From the NCBI RefSeq assembly GCF_014775655.1, contig NZ_CP061274.1, positions 2,294,001 to 2,358,000 of the forward strand: a DNA stretch of 64,000 bases, in the 5' to 3' direction. Position numbers and translations under genes: made by a program. Shown here one piece after another: positions 36,988 through 45,450 of the stretch. The notes under the pieces are model-generated. The model was not told the DNA's origin. It searched no databases and saw nothing but the letters and a program-made list of their open reading frames with translations. Origin of the DNA: Clavibacter zhangzhiyongii (GTDB lineage: Bacteria > Actinomycetota > Actinomycetes > Actinomycetales > Microbacteriaceae). How positions within the stretch are numbered: position 1 is the first letter of the stretch; each line of letters opens with the position of its first letter.

Positions 36988-38564
36988 CGCGGCAGCTCCG
37001 CGCACTTCTCCGTCGACGCGGCGCCCGCGATGCCGTCGCGCGTGACGGTGACGCGGATGCACGCGCGGTCGCCCGTGCCGCCCGTGCCGGCCGTCACGCG
37101 GAAGGACGTGTCGCGCTGCGTGCTCGGCAGGCCGCCGTCGCGCACCACCTGGTAGGCGTCGCCGGCGTCGAGGCCCGGGTCGCTCCAAGAGAACTGCACG
37201 CCGTCGGCGGTGGTCGCGGCCTCGATCGCGCCGACCACCGGGATGTCGCGCGCGGCCGTGCCGCTGCGGGACGCCCCGAGCAGGACGCCCACGAGCACGC
37301 TCGCGACGATCGCGCCGGACGCCGCCGCGACGAGCGCGATGCGGTGCCGGGCGAGGAAGGACCGCGGCCGGGGCGCGGCCGACCGGCCGGGGACGGAGGC
37401 GCCGACGGGCCCGGATCCCGAGCGGCCCACCGACGCGGACACCGCGCGCACCGGATCCGACGCGGACGCCGTCGACGCCCCGCCCGAGCGCACGCCCACG
37501 CCGCCGATGACCGCGCGCGCGGCGGGCGCGCCCCCGCGCCCCGCGGCTCCCCGCCCCGCGGTCGGGGTCGCCTTCCGCCGCGCCCGGCGCACGCCGCCGG
37601 AGCCCGCGGTCCCGGGATCCACCTGCACGATGCCGCGCACGCGCGTCGGGTCGTCGCCATCGTCGTCGCCCGCCGCGACCGCGGAGGCCCAGTCCTCGCT
37701 CGCGACCTCGAGCGGCGTCTGCGCGAGCTGCAGCTCCGCCTCGACCGCCTGCAGCTCGCGCACGAACGCGAGCGCCGACTCCGGCCGGGCCGACGGCTCC
37801 CGCGACATCGAGCGGCGCAGCACCAGCTCGAGCCGCTCGGGCACGTCGGCGCGTCCCGTCGGCAGCGGCCGCGCGCGCTGGATCCGCGCCACGAGGTCCG
37901 CGGGCGCGTTCTGCCCGCCCGGCACCTCGAAGGGGCTGCGCCCGGCGAGCAGCGAGTACACGGTCGCGGCGAGCGACCACACCTCGCTCCGCACGGTGCC
38001 CGGGCTCTCCTCGGCGAGCACCTCGGGCGCCGACCACGGGATGGACAGGCCCACCGCGTCGGTCGCGGCGGCGTCCTCGAGCGTGGACGCGATGCCGAAG
38101 TCGCTGAGCACGGGGTGCCCGAACGCGGTGGTGAGGATGTTCGCCGGCTTGATGTCGCGGTGCAGCACGCCCGCGCGGTGGGCGGTCTCGACGGCGCTCG
38201 CGATGCGGATCCCCACCCGCAGCGCCTCGGCGACGCCCAGCGGCTCGCGCCGGTAGCGGTCGCTGAGGCTCGACGAGCACAGCTCCATCACGAGGTACGG
38301 CCGGCCGTCGGCGGCGACCGACGCCTGGTGCACCGTGAGCACCGACGGGTGCGCGCTCAGCTGCGCCATGAGGTCGGCCTCGGCGCGGAACATGGCGCGC
38401 AGCCGCTCGGTCACGATCTCCGCGAGCATGACCTTCACGGCGACCTGGCGCCGCGGCATGTCCTGCTCGTAGAGGAACACGTCGGCGAAGCCGCCGGATC
38501 CGAGCACCGTCACGTACGTGAACCCCGGCAGCACCGGCGGGGACGACGGCAGGCGTCTGGCCAT
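36984..38564 (-). CDS. Pkb2-like transmembrane Ser/Thr kinase with extracellular Fn3-like domain
   Basis: A 526-residue kinase. The domain (about 14-285) has Gly-loop LGSGGFADVFL, Lys44 in VAVKVM, LHRDIKPANIL, SDFGIAS and SIPWSAPEVL, so it looks active. A basic Gly/Ala/Ser linker leads to one membrane helix near residues 405-428 and an extracellular Fn3-like module (PVVGAIEAATTADGVQFSWSDPG) holding two Cys in its last part (GDRACIRV, STEKCAEL). The ATG follows GAGGGGG and fits the start of the fold. It is the first gene of the operon pkb2-fn3-moxR-duf58-tgm and overlaps fn3 by 4 bases. The shared Fn3 fold suggests that kinase and giant protein see the same signal; that is inference. Confidence 0.92.
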   Translation of the reverse strand: MARRLPSSPPVLPGFTYVTVLGSGGFADVFLYEQDMPRRQVAVKVMLAEIVTERLRAMFRAEADLMAQLSAHPSVLTVHQASVAADGRPYLVMELCSSSLSDRYRREPLGVAEALRVGIRIASAVETAHRAGVLHRDIKPANILTTAFGHPVLSDFGIASTLEDAAATDAVGLSIPWSAPEVLAEESPGTVRSEVWSLAATVYSLLAGRSPFEVPGGQNAPADLVARIQRARPLPTGRADVPERLELVLRRSMSREPSARPESALAFVRELQAVEAELQLAQTPLEVASEDWASAVAAGDDDGDDPTRVRGIVQVDPGTAGSGGVRRARRKATPTAGRGAAGRGGAPAARAVIGGVGVRSGGASTASASDPVRAVSASVGRSGSGPVGASVPGRSAAPRPRSFLARHRIALVAAASGAIVASVLVGVLLGASRSGTAARDIPVVGAIEAATTADGVQFSWSDPGLDAGDAYQVVRDGGLPSTQRDTSFRVTAGTGGTGDRACIRVTVTRDGIAGAASTEKCAELPR

Positions 38565-38634
38565 GGCCCCCTCTTCGGGTTCGGACCGACGGCAGGGGCT
38601 GGTGCGGGCGGCGGGCGGGTGGTCGATCCAGTCG

Positions 38635-38640
38635 AGTCTA
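38635..38640 (-). promoter_or_regulatory. Candidate -10 element of the kinase/Fn3 operon
   Basis: Minus-strand TAGACT, 70 bases before the kinase ATG, implies a leader of about 65 bases. TGTACC lies 17 bases further upstream as a poor -35. Two GGATCC sites flank it at 38647 and 38665. Confidence 0.35.
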
Positions 38641-38679
38641 GGCTCCGGATCCGCGCGGGTACACGGATCCGGGGCCTCC

Positions 38680-38704
38680 GGACGCCCCCTGTTCGGGAGC
38701 GTCC
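38680..38704 (-). terminator. Candidate gltA terminator hairpin
   Basis: GGACGC (38680-38685) pairs with GCGTCC (38699-38704), with a further CCC/GGG inside, 15 bases past the gltA stop and before the kinase operon promoter. The stem is imperfect and has no U-tract. Confidence 0.4.
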
Positions 38705-38719
38705 GTCCGGCGGTCGGGG

Positions 38720-40042
38720 CTAGTCGCGGACCGGGAGGTCGCGCGCGCCCTGGCCGATGTAGAGCTGCTGCGGACGGCCGATCTTGGTCGACGGGTCCTC
38801 GTTCATCTCGCGCCAGTGCGCGATCCAGCCGGGCAGGCGCCCGATGGTGAACAGCGCCGTGAACATGCGCGTGGGGAAGCCCATCGCCTTGTAGATGACG
38901 CCCGTGTAGAAGTCGACGTTCGGGTACAGCTTCCGCTCGATGAAGTAGTCGTCGGCGAGCGCGACCGCCTCGAGCTCCTTGGCGATGTCGAGCAGCGGGT
39001 CCTGGATCCCGAGGGCGGCCAGCACCTCGTCGGCGCTCTCCTTCACGAGGCGGGCGCGCGGGTCGAAGTTCTTGTAGACGCGGTGCCCGAAGCCCATGAG
39101 GCGGACGCCGTCCTCCTTGTTCTTCACGCGCTCGACGTAGCGGTCGACGCCCTCGCCGGAGTCGCGGATGCGGCCGAGCATGGAGAGCACGGCCTCGTTC
39201 GCGCCGCCGTGCAGCGGGCCGAAGAGCGCGCCGATGCCCGCGGAGACGGAGGAGAACATGTTCGCCTCGGTGGATCCGACGAGCCGCACGGTCGACGTCG
39301 ACGCGTTCTGCTCGTGGTCCTCGTGCAGGATGAGGAGGCGCTCGAGCGCGCGGCTGACCACCGGGTCGACCTCGTAGGGCTCGGCGTTGTTGCCGAAGTT
39401 GAGGCGCAGGAAGTTGTCGACGAAGCCGAGCGAGTTGTCCGGGTAGAGGAACGCCTGGCCGAGGCTCTTCTTGTGCGCGTACGCCGCGATGACCGGCAGC
39501 TTCGCCAGCAGGCGCAGCGTCGAGATCTCGACCTGCTCGGGGTCGTGGACGCTCAGCGAGTCCTCGTAGTAGGTGGAGAGCGCCGAGACCGCGCTGGAGA
39601 GCACCGACATGGGGTGCGCGTTGGTGGGCAGGGCGCGGAAGAGGCCCTTGAAGTCCTCGTGCAGGAGCGTGTGGCGGCGGATGTCGTCCTCGAACCGGCC
39701 GAGCTCGTCGCTCGTGGGCAGCTCGCCGTGGATGAGGAGCCACGCCACCTCGAGGTAGCTCGACTGGCGCGCGAGCTGCTCGATCGGGTAGCCGCGGTAC
39801 CGGAGGATGCCCTGCTCGCCGTCGATGTACGTGATGGCGGAGCGGGTGGACGCCGTGTTGACGAAGCCGTTGTCGAGCGTGGTGAGGCCGGTGGCCTTCG
39901 TGAGCCCGGAGATGTCCATGCTGGAGGCGCCGTCCACCGCGGGGAGGATGGGGAACTCCACCCGGCCGCCGGGGTACGTCAGCGTGGCCGTCGGCTTCTC
40001 CGCCTTGGGCTGGTCGTCCGCCTGCTGCCCGCCATCGGTCAC
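38720..40042 (-). CDS. gltA: Citrate synthase
   Basis: Type II-like citrate synthase of 440 residues; condenses oxaloacetate and acetyl-CoA at the entry of the TCA cycle. Signature parts are IDGEQGILRYRGYPIEQLA, ALFGPLHGGANEAVLSML with a catalytic His, GFGHRVYKNFDPRA with the second catalytic His, and DFYTGVIYKAMGFP with the catalytic Asp. The N-terminal 25 residues are a disordered Gln/Asp/Lys-rich tail. The GTG start has GAGGAGG 5 bases upstream. It is last in the same-strand series mshB-fdxA-dapC-gltA, with a candidate promoter TAGGCT in the 161-base gap before it. Confidence 0.97.
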   Translation of the reverse strand: MTDGGQQADDQPKAEKPTATLTYPGGRVEFPILPAVDGASSMDISGLTKATGLTTLDNGFVNTASTRSAITYIDGEQGILRYRGYPIEQLARQSSYLEVAWLLIHGELPTSDELGRFEDDIRRHTLLHEDFKGLFRALPTNAHPMSVLSSAVSALSTYYEDSLSVHDPEQVEISTLRLLAKLPVIAAYAHKKSLGQAFLYPDNSLGFVDNFLRLNFGNNAEPYEVDPVVSRALERLLILHEDHEQNASTSTVRLVGSTEANMFSSVSAGIGALFGPLHGGANEAVLSMLGRIRDSGEGVDRYVERVKNKEDGVRLMGFGHRVYKNFDPRARLVKESADEVLAALGIQDPLLDIAKELEAVALADDYFIERKLYPNVDFYTGVIYKAMGFPTRMFTALFTIGRLPGWIAHWREMNEDPSTKIGRPQQLYIGQGARDLPVRD

Positions 40043-40136
40043 GGCGCCTCCTCGAGTCTGGTGGTGGATGGATCGGGGGATGCGCGCCGACGGGCGCTCG
40101 TGGCGCCGTCGCGGCGCCGGGATCCGAGCCGACTAC

Positions 40137-40142
40137 AGCCTA
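40137..40142 (-). promoter_or_regulatory. Candidate -10 element of gltA
   Basis: Minus-strand TAGGCT, preceded at 17 bases by CGACAG (40160-40165) as a partial -35, implies a leader of about 88 bases. The rest of the gap 40043-40203 shows nothing else. Confidence 0.4.
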
Positions 40143-40203
40143 AAGGGCCGACCGGGACACTGTCGCCTCCGCCAGCATCCGCTCCGATCCGTTGGAGGTC
40201 GTG

Positions 40204-41316
40204 CTACGCGGTCGCCTGCGCGCGGAGCCGCTCGGCCGCGCGCTGCACGCGCTCGTCGGTCGCCGTGAGGGAGAGGCGCACGTGCTCGGGCGACGCGTCG
40301 CCGTAGAAGGGGCCGGGGCCCGCGAGGATCCCGAGGTCGGCGAGCTCCGCGATGCCCTCCCAGGCGTCGCGGCCGCGCGTGGCCCAGAGGTAGAGGCCGG
40401 CCTCGCTCGCGTCGATGCGCCAGCCGGCGTCCTCGAGCGCGGGCCGGAGCACGGCGCGGCGGGCGCGGTACAGCTCGCGCTGGGCGCGCACGTGGGCGTC
40501 GTCGCCGAGCGCCACCGTCATGGCGTGCTGCAGCGGCGCGGGCGGGAGGAGGCCCGCGTGCTTGCGCACGCGGATCAGCCGGGCGATGAGCTCCCGGTCG
40601 CCCGCGACGAGGGCGGCCCGGTACCCGGCGAGGTTCGACTGCTTGCTCAGCGAGTACAGCGCGAGGACGCCCGCGTGGTCGTCGCCGACGACGCGCGCGT
40701 CGAGGATCGAGGGCGTCGGGCCGTCGGCCCACTCCCCCTCCCAGCCGAGCTCGGCGTAGCACTCGTCGCTCGCGATGACGGCGCCGAGCTCGCGCGCGCG
40801 GCCGACCGCGGCCCGCAGCTCCGCCACGCCGAGCACGCGGCCGTCGGGGTTGCCGGGCGAGTTCAGCCAGACCAGGCGCGTGTGCGCGGGCCACTCGGCC
40901 GGGTCGTCGGCGGGCACGCTCTCGGCGCCCGCGAGCGCCGCGCCGACCGCGTAGGTGGGGTACGCGACGCGCGGGTGGACGACCGCGTCGCCCTCGCCGA
41001 GGCCGAGCATGAACGGCAGCCAGGCCACCATCTCCTTGGAGCCGATGGTCGGCAGCACCTGGTCGGCGCCGAGCGTCGCGTTCCGGCGCCTCGCGTGCCA
41101 GTCGACCATCGCCTGCCGGAGCTCGGGCGTGCCGACCGTGGTGGGGTACGCGTGCGCGTCCGTGGCCCAGGCGAGGGCGTCGCGGATGAGCGTCGGCGTG
41201 GGATCCACGGGCGACCCGATGCTGAGGTCGACCATGCCGTCGGGGTGCCGGGCGGCCCGCTCGGCGTAGGGGGCCATGAGGTCCCAGGGGTAGTCGGGCA
41301 GCTCGCCGAGGGCCAT
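40204..41316 (-). CDS. dapC: N-succinyldiaminopimelate aminotransferase
   Basis: Class I/II PLP aminotransferase (370 residues) of the actinobacterial DapC type, which makes N-succinyl-LL-2,6-diaminopimelate for lysine and cell-wall synthesis. It begins LPDYPWDLMAPYAERAARHPDGMVDLSIGSPVDPTP and carries WLNSPGNPDGRV, SDECYAELGW, SLSKQSNLAGYRAAL with the PLP Lys, and a final RLSLTATDERV with the substrate Arg. The ATG lies 5 bases after the fdxA stop with a weak ribosome binding site, so translation is probably coupled. The fdxA-dapC neighbourhood is common in actinobacteria and supports the call over other aminotransferases. Confidence 0.92.
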   Translation of the reverse strand: MALGELPDYPWDLMAPYAERAARHPDGMVDLSIGSPVDPTPTLIRDALAWATDAHAYPTTVGTPELRQAMVDWHARRRNATLGADQVLPTIGSKEMVAWLPFMLGLGEGDAVVHPRVAYPTYAVGAALAGAESVPADDPAEWPAHTRLVWLNSPGNPDGRVLGVAELRAAVGRARELGAVIASDECYAELGWEGEWADGPTPSILDARVVGDDHAGVLALYSLSKQSNLAGYRAALVAGDRELIARLIRVRKHAGLLPPAPLQHAMTVALGDDAHVRAQRELYRARRAVLRPALEDAGWRIDASEAGLYLWATRGRDAWEGIAELADLGILAGPGPFYGDASPEHVRLSLTATDERVQRAAERLRAQATA

Positions 41317-41321
41317 GCGCG

Positions 41322-41642
41322 TCAGCCGTTCTGGGGCGGGAGCGCGGCGATGACGGGGTGGTCGGAGTGCGTCACGCCGACCTTGGTGGCGCCGCCGGGC
41401 GAGCCCATCTCGGCGAAGAACTCGACGTTCGCGGTGTAGTAGTCGCTCCAGCGCTCGGGGAGGTCGTCCTCGTAGTAGATCGCCTCGACGGGGCACACGG
41501 GCTCGCAGGCGCCGCAGTCCACGCACTCGTCCGGGTGGATGTAGAGCGACCGCTCGCCCTCGTAGATGCAGTCCACCGGGCACTCGTCGATGCAGGCGCG
41601 GTCCTTGACGTCGACACAGGGCAGGGCGATGACGTAGGTCAC
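41322..41642 (-). CDS. fdxA: Seven-iron ferredoxin
   Basis: A 106-residue ferredoxin with one [3Fe-4S] and one [4Fe-4S] cluster. The Cys pattern is visible: Cys9, Cys17 and Cys21 ([12 protein letters not shown]), then Cys40, Cys43, Cys46 and Cys50 ([17 protein letters not shown]). The GTG start at 41640-41642 is set by the family N-terminus [13 protein letters not shown] and by GGAAGGA about 10 bases upstream. It carries electrons for unknown partners; ferredoxins next to dapC and mshB are a common actinobacterial arrangement. It starts 41 bases after mshB and lies 5 bases before dapC. Confidence 0.96.
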   Translation of the reverse strand: MTYVIALPCVDVKDRACIDECPVDCIYEGERSLYIHPDECVDCGACEPVCPVEAIYYEDDLPERWSDYYTANVEFFAEMGSPGGATKVGVTHSDHPVIAALPPQNG

Positions 41643-41683
41643 TTCGGGCGGGTCCTTCCGGGAGCGGTGCGGCCCGGACGAGT

Positions 41684-43048
41684 CTACGCGGCGCGCGGAC
41701 CGGTCCCGGCCGGGGCGGCCGCGCCGGACGGGGCCTCGGCCGCCCCGGCCGCGGGATCCGCCCCGGTGCCCGCGGCGGGCCGACGCGTCGAGAACCGCGG
41801 CCAGACGACGATCGCCGCGACGACGACCGCGGGTGCGAGCGCCCAGACCTGGCTCACCCCGTCGTCCGGGAACAGCACGGATCCGCCGGGGCCGCCGGTG
41901 CCGAGCACCGCGACCGCCGCGACCGCGCCGAGCCCGAGGCAGAGCGCGTGCAGCCGGTCGACGAGCAGGAGCCGGAACGCCACCAGGAGGCAGGCGAGCG
42001 TCGCGAGCGCGAGCACGAGGCCCACCGGCAGCGCGACGCCGCCGACGGGCAGGGTGGCGCGGTGGGCCGCCGTGCCGATGACCCCGACGAGGAGCCCGAG
42101 CACGAGCGAGGCGGCCGCCGTGCCGAGGCGCTGGGCGCCGCGCGGGGGCTGCGGGGTGCCGTCGTCCTCGACCGCGCCCGCCGGGTGGTGCAGGCGGTAC
42201 ATCTCGACGCCGGCGATGGGCGCGCCGACGCCGTGCGACAGCGCGAACTGGTCGCCGTCGACCACGGTCTGGGTGCGGTGCGCGGCGACCGCGCGGATCT
42301 TCCGGTCGAGCACCGCGGACGCGTCCACCCGGAGGTCCACCGCCTCGTCGGGCAGCACGAGGGTGCCGGCGGGATCCGCGTCGGGCGCCGGGAACCGCCC
42401 GCGCACCGCCACGAGGTCGTGCGCCTCCCGTGCGGAGGACGCCGTCGTGGTGATGAGGTACGCGGGGATCCCGGCCTCCTCCGCCGCCCAGGTGGCGATG
42501 ACGTGGGTGCGCACGTGGTCGGGGTGGCCGTAGCCGCCGTGGTCGTCGTAGGTGACGACGCTCGTGGCGTCGACGTCGGCGATGACGGCGAGCACGTCGC
42601 GCGCCTCGTCGGCCTCGTCGCCCGCGCACAGCGAGTCGGGATCCAGCGGGCGGAGCGCGACGGGCACGCCGTCCTCGCCCCACTCCATCCCGGAGTCGAC
42701 GTAGCGGCGGGGCTCGAGGCCGCGCCAGCGCGCGTCCGCGTCGCCGAGGAAGCGGTGGTCGTCGACCCCGAGCGCCGCCATGGCCGCGGCCAGCTCGGTC
42801 TCGCGGTGGTCGGCGAGGGCGCGCAGGTCGCCCTCGAGGTGGCGGAGCTCCGCGGGGATGACCTCGCCGCGCTCCCCGCGCGTGCAGGTGAGCACCGTGA
42901 CGGGCACGCCGTCCTCGACGAGCTGCGCGATGGTGCCGCCCGTGACGATGCTCTCGTCGTCGGGGTGGGCGTGCACGAAGAGCACGTGCTCGCGCTCGGG
43001 GCGGCGGATGCGGGCGGCCCGTTCGGGGCGGGACGTGCCGGTGGTCAT
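41684..43048 (-). CDS. mshB: MshB-like GlcNAc-inositol deacetylase with C-terminal membrane domain
   Basis: The N-terminal part (about residues 20-300) is a PIG-L family zinc deacetylase: AHPDDE at 27-32, the HPDH zinc site in [12 protein letters not shown] and [11 protein letters not shown] near its end. In mycothiol synthesis MshB deacetylates GlcNAc-inositol. Residues about 320-430 add four hydrophobic helices, then an Ala/Pro/Gly-rich tail. Stand-alone MshB is about 300 residues, so this is a fusion with an integral membrane domain of unknown role. The ATG lies 6 bases after TAGGAT, suggesting a leaderless message. A different PIG-L substrate cannot be excluded. Confidence 0.85.
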   Translation of the reverse strand: MTTGTSRPERAARIRRPEREHVLFVHAHPDDESIVTGGTIAQLVEDGVPVTVLTCTRGERGEVIPAELRHLEGDLRALADHRETELAAAMAALGVDDHRFLGDADARWRGLEPRRYVDSGMEWGEDGVPVALRPLDPDSLCAGDEADEARDVLAVIADVDATSVVTYDDHGGYGHPDHVRTHVIATWAAEEAGIPAYLITTTASSAREAHDLVAVRGRFPAPDADPAGTLVLPDEAVDLRVDASAVLDRKIRAVAAHRTQTVVDGDQFALSHGVGAPIAGVEMYRLHHPAGAVEDDGTPQPPRGAQRLGTAAASLVLGLLVGVIGTAAHRATLPVGGVALPVGLVLALATLACLLVAFRLLLVDRLHALCLGLGAVAAVAVLGTGGPGGSVLFPDDGVSQVWALAPAVVVAAIVVWPRFSTRRPAAGTGADPAAGAAEAPSGAAAPAGTGPRAA

Positions 43049-43054
43049 CGGGCG

Positions 43055-43060
43055 ATCCTA
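43055..43060 (-). promoter_or_regulatory. -10 element of mshB, leaderless type
   Basis: Minus-strand TAGGAT, 6 bases before the ATG; no Shine-Dalgarno sequence. Confidence 0.5.
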
Positions 43061-43161
43061 TCCGCGCGCCGACCGCGGCTCCCTGGACGCGGGCGCCCGC
43101 CGGACGCATCGCCGCGGGGGCCGGGCCGGGAGTGCGACTGGACGCGCCCCGCCCCCCGCGC

Positions 43162-43192
43162 TACTGTGCACGAGGTAAGGCAAGCCTCACCT
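43162..43192 (+). promoter_or_regulatory. Iron-dependent repressor (DtxR/IdeR) box and efeU promoter
   Basis: The inverted repeat AGGTAAGGCAAGCCTCACCT (43173-43192) matches the DtxR/IdeR iron box; the 9-base arms agree at 8 positions. TACTGT at 43162-43167 fits a -10, which places the transcription start inside the box, ideal for iron-loaded repression. The rest of the 207-base gap shows nothing else. Confidence 0.8.
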
Positions 43193-43255
43193 ACATTTCC
43201 CCACATCAGCAATAGGGCGCGCCCCGCCGCGTCCGCCGCCGGAGAGGCGTCCCGC

Positions 43256-44149
43256 GTGTTCGCGAACTACCTGATCGGCCTGCGCGAGGGCCTCGAGGCC
43301 GCGCTGGTCGTCACGATCCTCATCGCCTACGTCGTCCGCATCGGCCGCCGCGACGTGCTCGGCCGGCTCTGGCTCGGCGTCGGACTGGCCGTGCTCCTCG
43401 CCCTCTCGATCGGCGCGGTGCTCACCTACGGCGCCTACGGCCTCACCTTCGAGGCGCAGGAGGCGATCGGCGGATCCCTCTCCATCGTCGCCACGGGCCT
43501 CGTCACGTGGATGGTGTTCTGGATGGCCCGCACGGCGAAGGACATGCGCTCCGAGCTGCAGGGCGCCGTCGACCGCGCCATCGCGGGCGCCGCCTGGGGC
43601 CTCGTGGCGGTCGCGTTCCTCGCGGTCGGACGCGAGGGCATCGAGACGGCGCTCTTCCTCTGGTCGGCCGTGCAGGCGACGGGCGCCACGACGCTGCCGC
43701 TGGTCGGCGCGGGCCTCGGGATCCTGACGGCCGTCGCGCTCGGCTGGCTCGTGTACCGGGGCGTCCTCCGCATCGACCTCGCGCGCTTCTTCACCTGGAC
43801 GGGCGCGCTCCTCGTCGTCGTCGCCGGCGGCGTGCTCGCGTACGGCGTGCACGACCTGCAGGAGGCGGGCATCCTGCCGGGGCTCAGCTCCCTGGCGTTC
43901 GACGTCTCGGGCGCCGTGCCGCCGGGATCCTGGTACGGCACGCTCCTCAAGGGCACCGTCGGCTTCTCCCCCGCCACCACCTGGCTCGAGGCGGCCACGT
44001 GGGTGCTCTACGTCGTGCCGACGCTCGCGGTCTACCTGACCCTGGCGCGACGCGGGCGGCGGTCTCGTCCGGCGCGCGCCGCGGCGCCCGCCGCCGAGAC
44101 CGCTCCCTCCCCCGCTCCCCGCGTCGCCGACGCGCCCGCCGCGCGCTGA
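43256..44149 (+). CDS. efeU: EfeU iron permease (Ftr1 family)
   Basis: High-affinity iron permease of 297 residues with about seven membrane helices. Both iron-binding REGxE motifs are present: [10 protein letters not shown] near residue 11 and [12 protein letters not shown] near residue 125. The GTG start at 43256 matches the family N-terminus ([13 protein letters not shown]) and follows AGAGG. It heads efeUOB, downstream of a DtxR/IdeR box, so it should be induced when iron is scarce. The C-terminus is a short Arg/Ala/Pro-rich tail. It lies 92 bases before efeO. Confidence 0.95.
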   Translation: MFANYLIGLREGLEAALVVTILIAYVVRIGRRDVLGRLWLGVGLAVLLALSIGAVLTYGAYGLTFEAQEAIGGSLSIVATGLVTWMVFWMARTAKDMRSELQGAVDRAIAGAAWGLVAVAFLAVGREGIETALFLWSAVQATGATTLPLVGAGLGILTAVALGWLVYRGVLRIDLARFFTWTGALLVVVAGGVLAYGVHDLQEAGILPGLSSLAFDVSGAVPPGSWYGTLLKGTVGFSPATTWLEAATWVLYVVPTLAVYLTLARRGRRSRPARAAAPAAETAPSPAPRVADAPAAR

Positions 44150-44163
44150 CGCCGCGCGCCCTG

Positions 44164-44191
44164 CCCTCCCTTCCTCCCTTCCTTCCCTCCC
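44164..44191 (+). repeat. Polypyrimidine tract between efeU and efeO
   Basis: 28 bases of uninterrupted C/T with repeated CCCTTCC-like units, starting 14 bases after the efeU stop. Its function is unknown; such a tract in mRNA resists base pairing. Confidence 0.8.
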
Positions 44192-44223
44192 GATCCGCCC
44201 ACCGCCGGCACCGCCGGCCCGCT

Positions 44224-44233
44224 CCCCCCCCCC
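44224..44233 (+). repeat. Homopolymer of ten C before the efeO ribosome binding site
   Basis: C10 directly upstream of GAGG (44234-44237) and the efeO ATG at 44242. It is prone to slippage, but lies upstream of the ribosome binding site, so length changes would not alter the spacing to the ATG. Confidence 0.9.
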
Positions 44234-44241
44234 GAGGCCCC

Positions 44242-45450
44242 ATGAAGCGCTCCACCCTCCCCGCCGCCGCCCTGCTGGCCAGCGCCGCCCTCGCCCTCAG
44301 CGGCTGCGTCGCGAACGCCCCGTCGGGATCCGCCGGCGCGGGCGCGGCCGACGCGTCCGGCGTCACGCAGCTCACGGTCGACAGCTCGGCCGACGCGTGC
44401 GCCGTGTCCGCCGCGACGGCGCCCAGCGGCACCGTCTCGTTCCACGTCACGAACTCGACCGACCAGGTCACGGAGTTCTACCTGCTCGCGGACGACGGCC
44501 TGCGCATCGTCGGCGAGGTCGAGAACGTGAGCCCCGGCATCGAGCGCGACCTCGTGCTCACCGCCCAGCCCGGCGACTACTTCACCGTGTGCAAGCCCGG
44601 CATGGTGGGCGACGGCGTCGGCCGCGCGCCCTTCACCGTCACGGGCGACCAGGTCGCGCTGGCCGGCGACGCCGAGCAGCAGGGGAAGGACGCGGCGGCC
44701 GCGTACGCCGCCTACGTGAAGGACCAGGTCGGCCGCCTCCTGCCCGCCACGCAGGAGTTCGCGGACGCCTACCTCGCGGGCGACGACGAGAGGGCGCGCG
44801 CGCTCTACCCGACGGCACGCGCGTACTACGAGCGCGTGGAGCCGGTGGCCGAGTCGTTCGGCGACCTCGACCCCGAGATCGACTTCCGCGAGGCCGACGT
44901 CGAGCCCGGCACCGAGTGGACCGGCTGGCACCGCATCGAGAAGGACCTCTGGCAGCCGGCGCCCGACGCGAACGGCGGCGACGTCTACGCGCCGCTCGCC
45001 GCCGCGGACCGCGCGCACTTCGCCCAGGAGCTCACCGCCGACACGCAGCGCCTCTACGACGCGGTGCACGCGGACGACTTCTCCGTCGACATCTCCACGG
45101 TCTCCAACGGGGCCGTGGGCCTCATGGACGAGGTCGCCTCCGGCAAGATCACCGGCGAGGAGGAGATCTGGTCGCACACCGACCTCTGGGACTTCCAGGC
45201 GAACCTCGAGGGCGCGCGCGTCGCGTACGAGGGCGTCCGCGACATCGTCGCGCCGAAGGACCCGGAGCTCGTCTCCGCGCTCGACGCGCAGTTCTCCTCG
45301 CTCGAGAAGGACCTCGCGGCGTACGGTTCCCTCGAGCAGGGCTTCACGCGCTACGACCAGCTGTCGACCGAGCAGGTCAAGGGCCTCGCGGACGGCGTCA
45401 ACGCGCTGTCCGAGCCGCTGTCGAAGCTCACCGGCGCGCTCGTCGGCTGA
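44242..45450 (+). CDS. efeO: EfeO iron-binding lipoprotein
   Basis: A 402-residue lipoprotein with lipobox ALSGC (Cys22). Residues about 40-140 form a cupredoxin-like domain (TVSFHVTNSTDQVTEFYLL, GDYFTVCKPGMVG); the rest is an M75 imelysin-like domain with the HxxE motif at His230-Glu233 in GWHRIEKDLW. EfeO is thought to bind iron outside the membrane and pass it to EfeU. The ATG is preceded only by GAGG at close spacing. Its TGA overlaps the efeB ATG by one base (TGATG). Confidence 0.95.
   Translation: MKRSTLPAAALLASAALALSGCVANAPSGSAGAGAADASGVTQLTVDSSADACAVSAATAPSGTVSFHVTNSTDQVTEFYLLADDGLRIVGEVENVSPGIERDLVLTAQPGDYFTVCKPGMVGDGVGRAPFTVTGDQVALAGDAEQQGKDAAAAYAAYVKDQVGRLLPATQEFADAYLAGDDERARALYPTARAYYERVEPVAESFGDLDPEIDFREADVEPGTEWTGWHRIEKDLWQPAPDANGGDVYAPLAAADRAHFAQELTADTQRLYDAVHADDFSVDISTVSNGAVGLMDEVASGKITGEEEIWSHTDLWDFQANLEGARVAYEGVRDIVAPKDPELVSALDAQFSSLEKDLAAYGSLEQGFTRYDQLSTEQVKGLADGVNALSEPLSKLTGALVG

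Noticed and set aside
30685-37155. A 2,156-codon open frame on the plus strand opposite the Ig/Fn3 gene
   Set aside because: Antisense shadow of a very GC-rich gene: composition is dominated by Arg, Ala, Asp, Gly, His and Val, there is no domain, and the true gene on the minus strand has clear Ig/Fn3 motifs.
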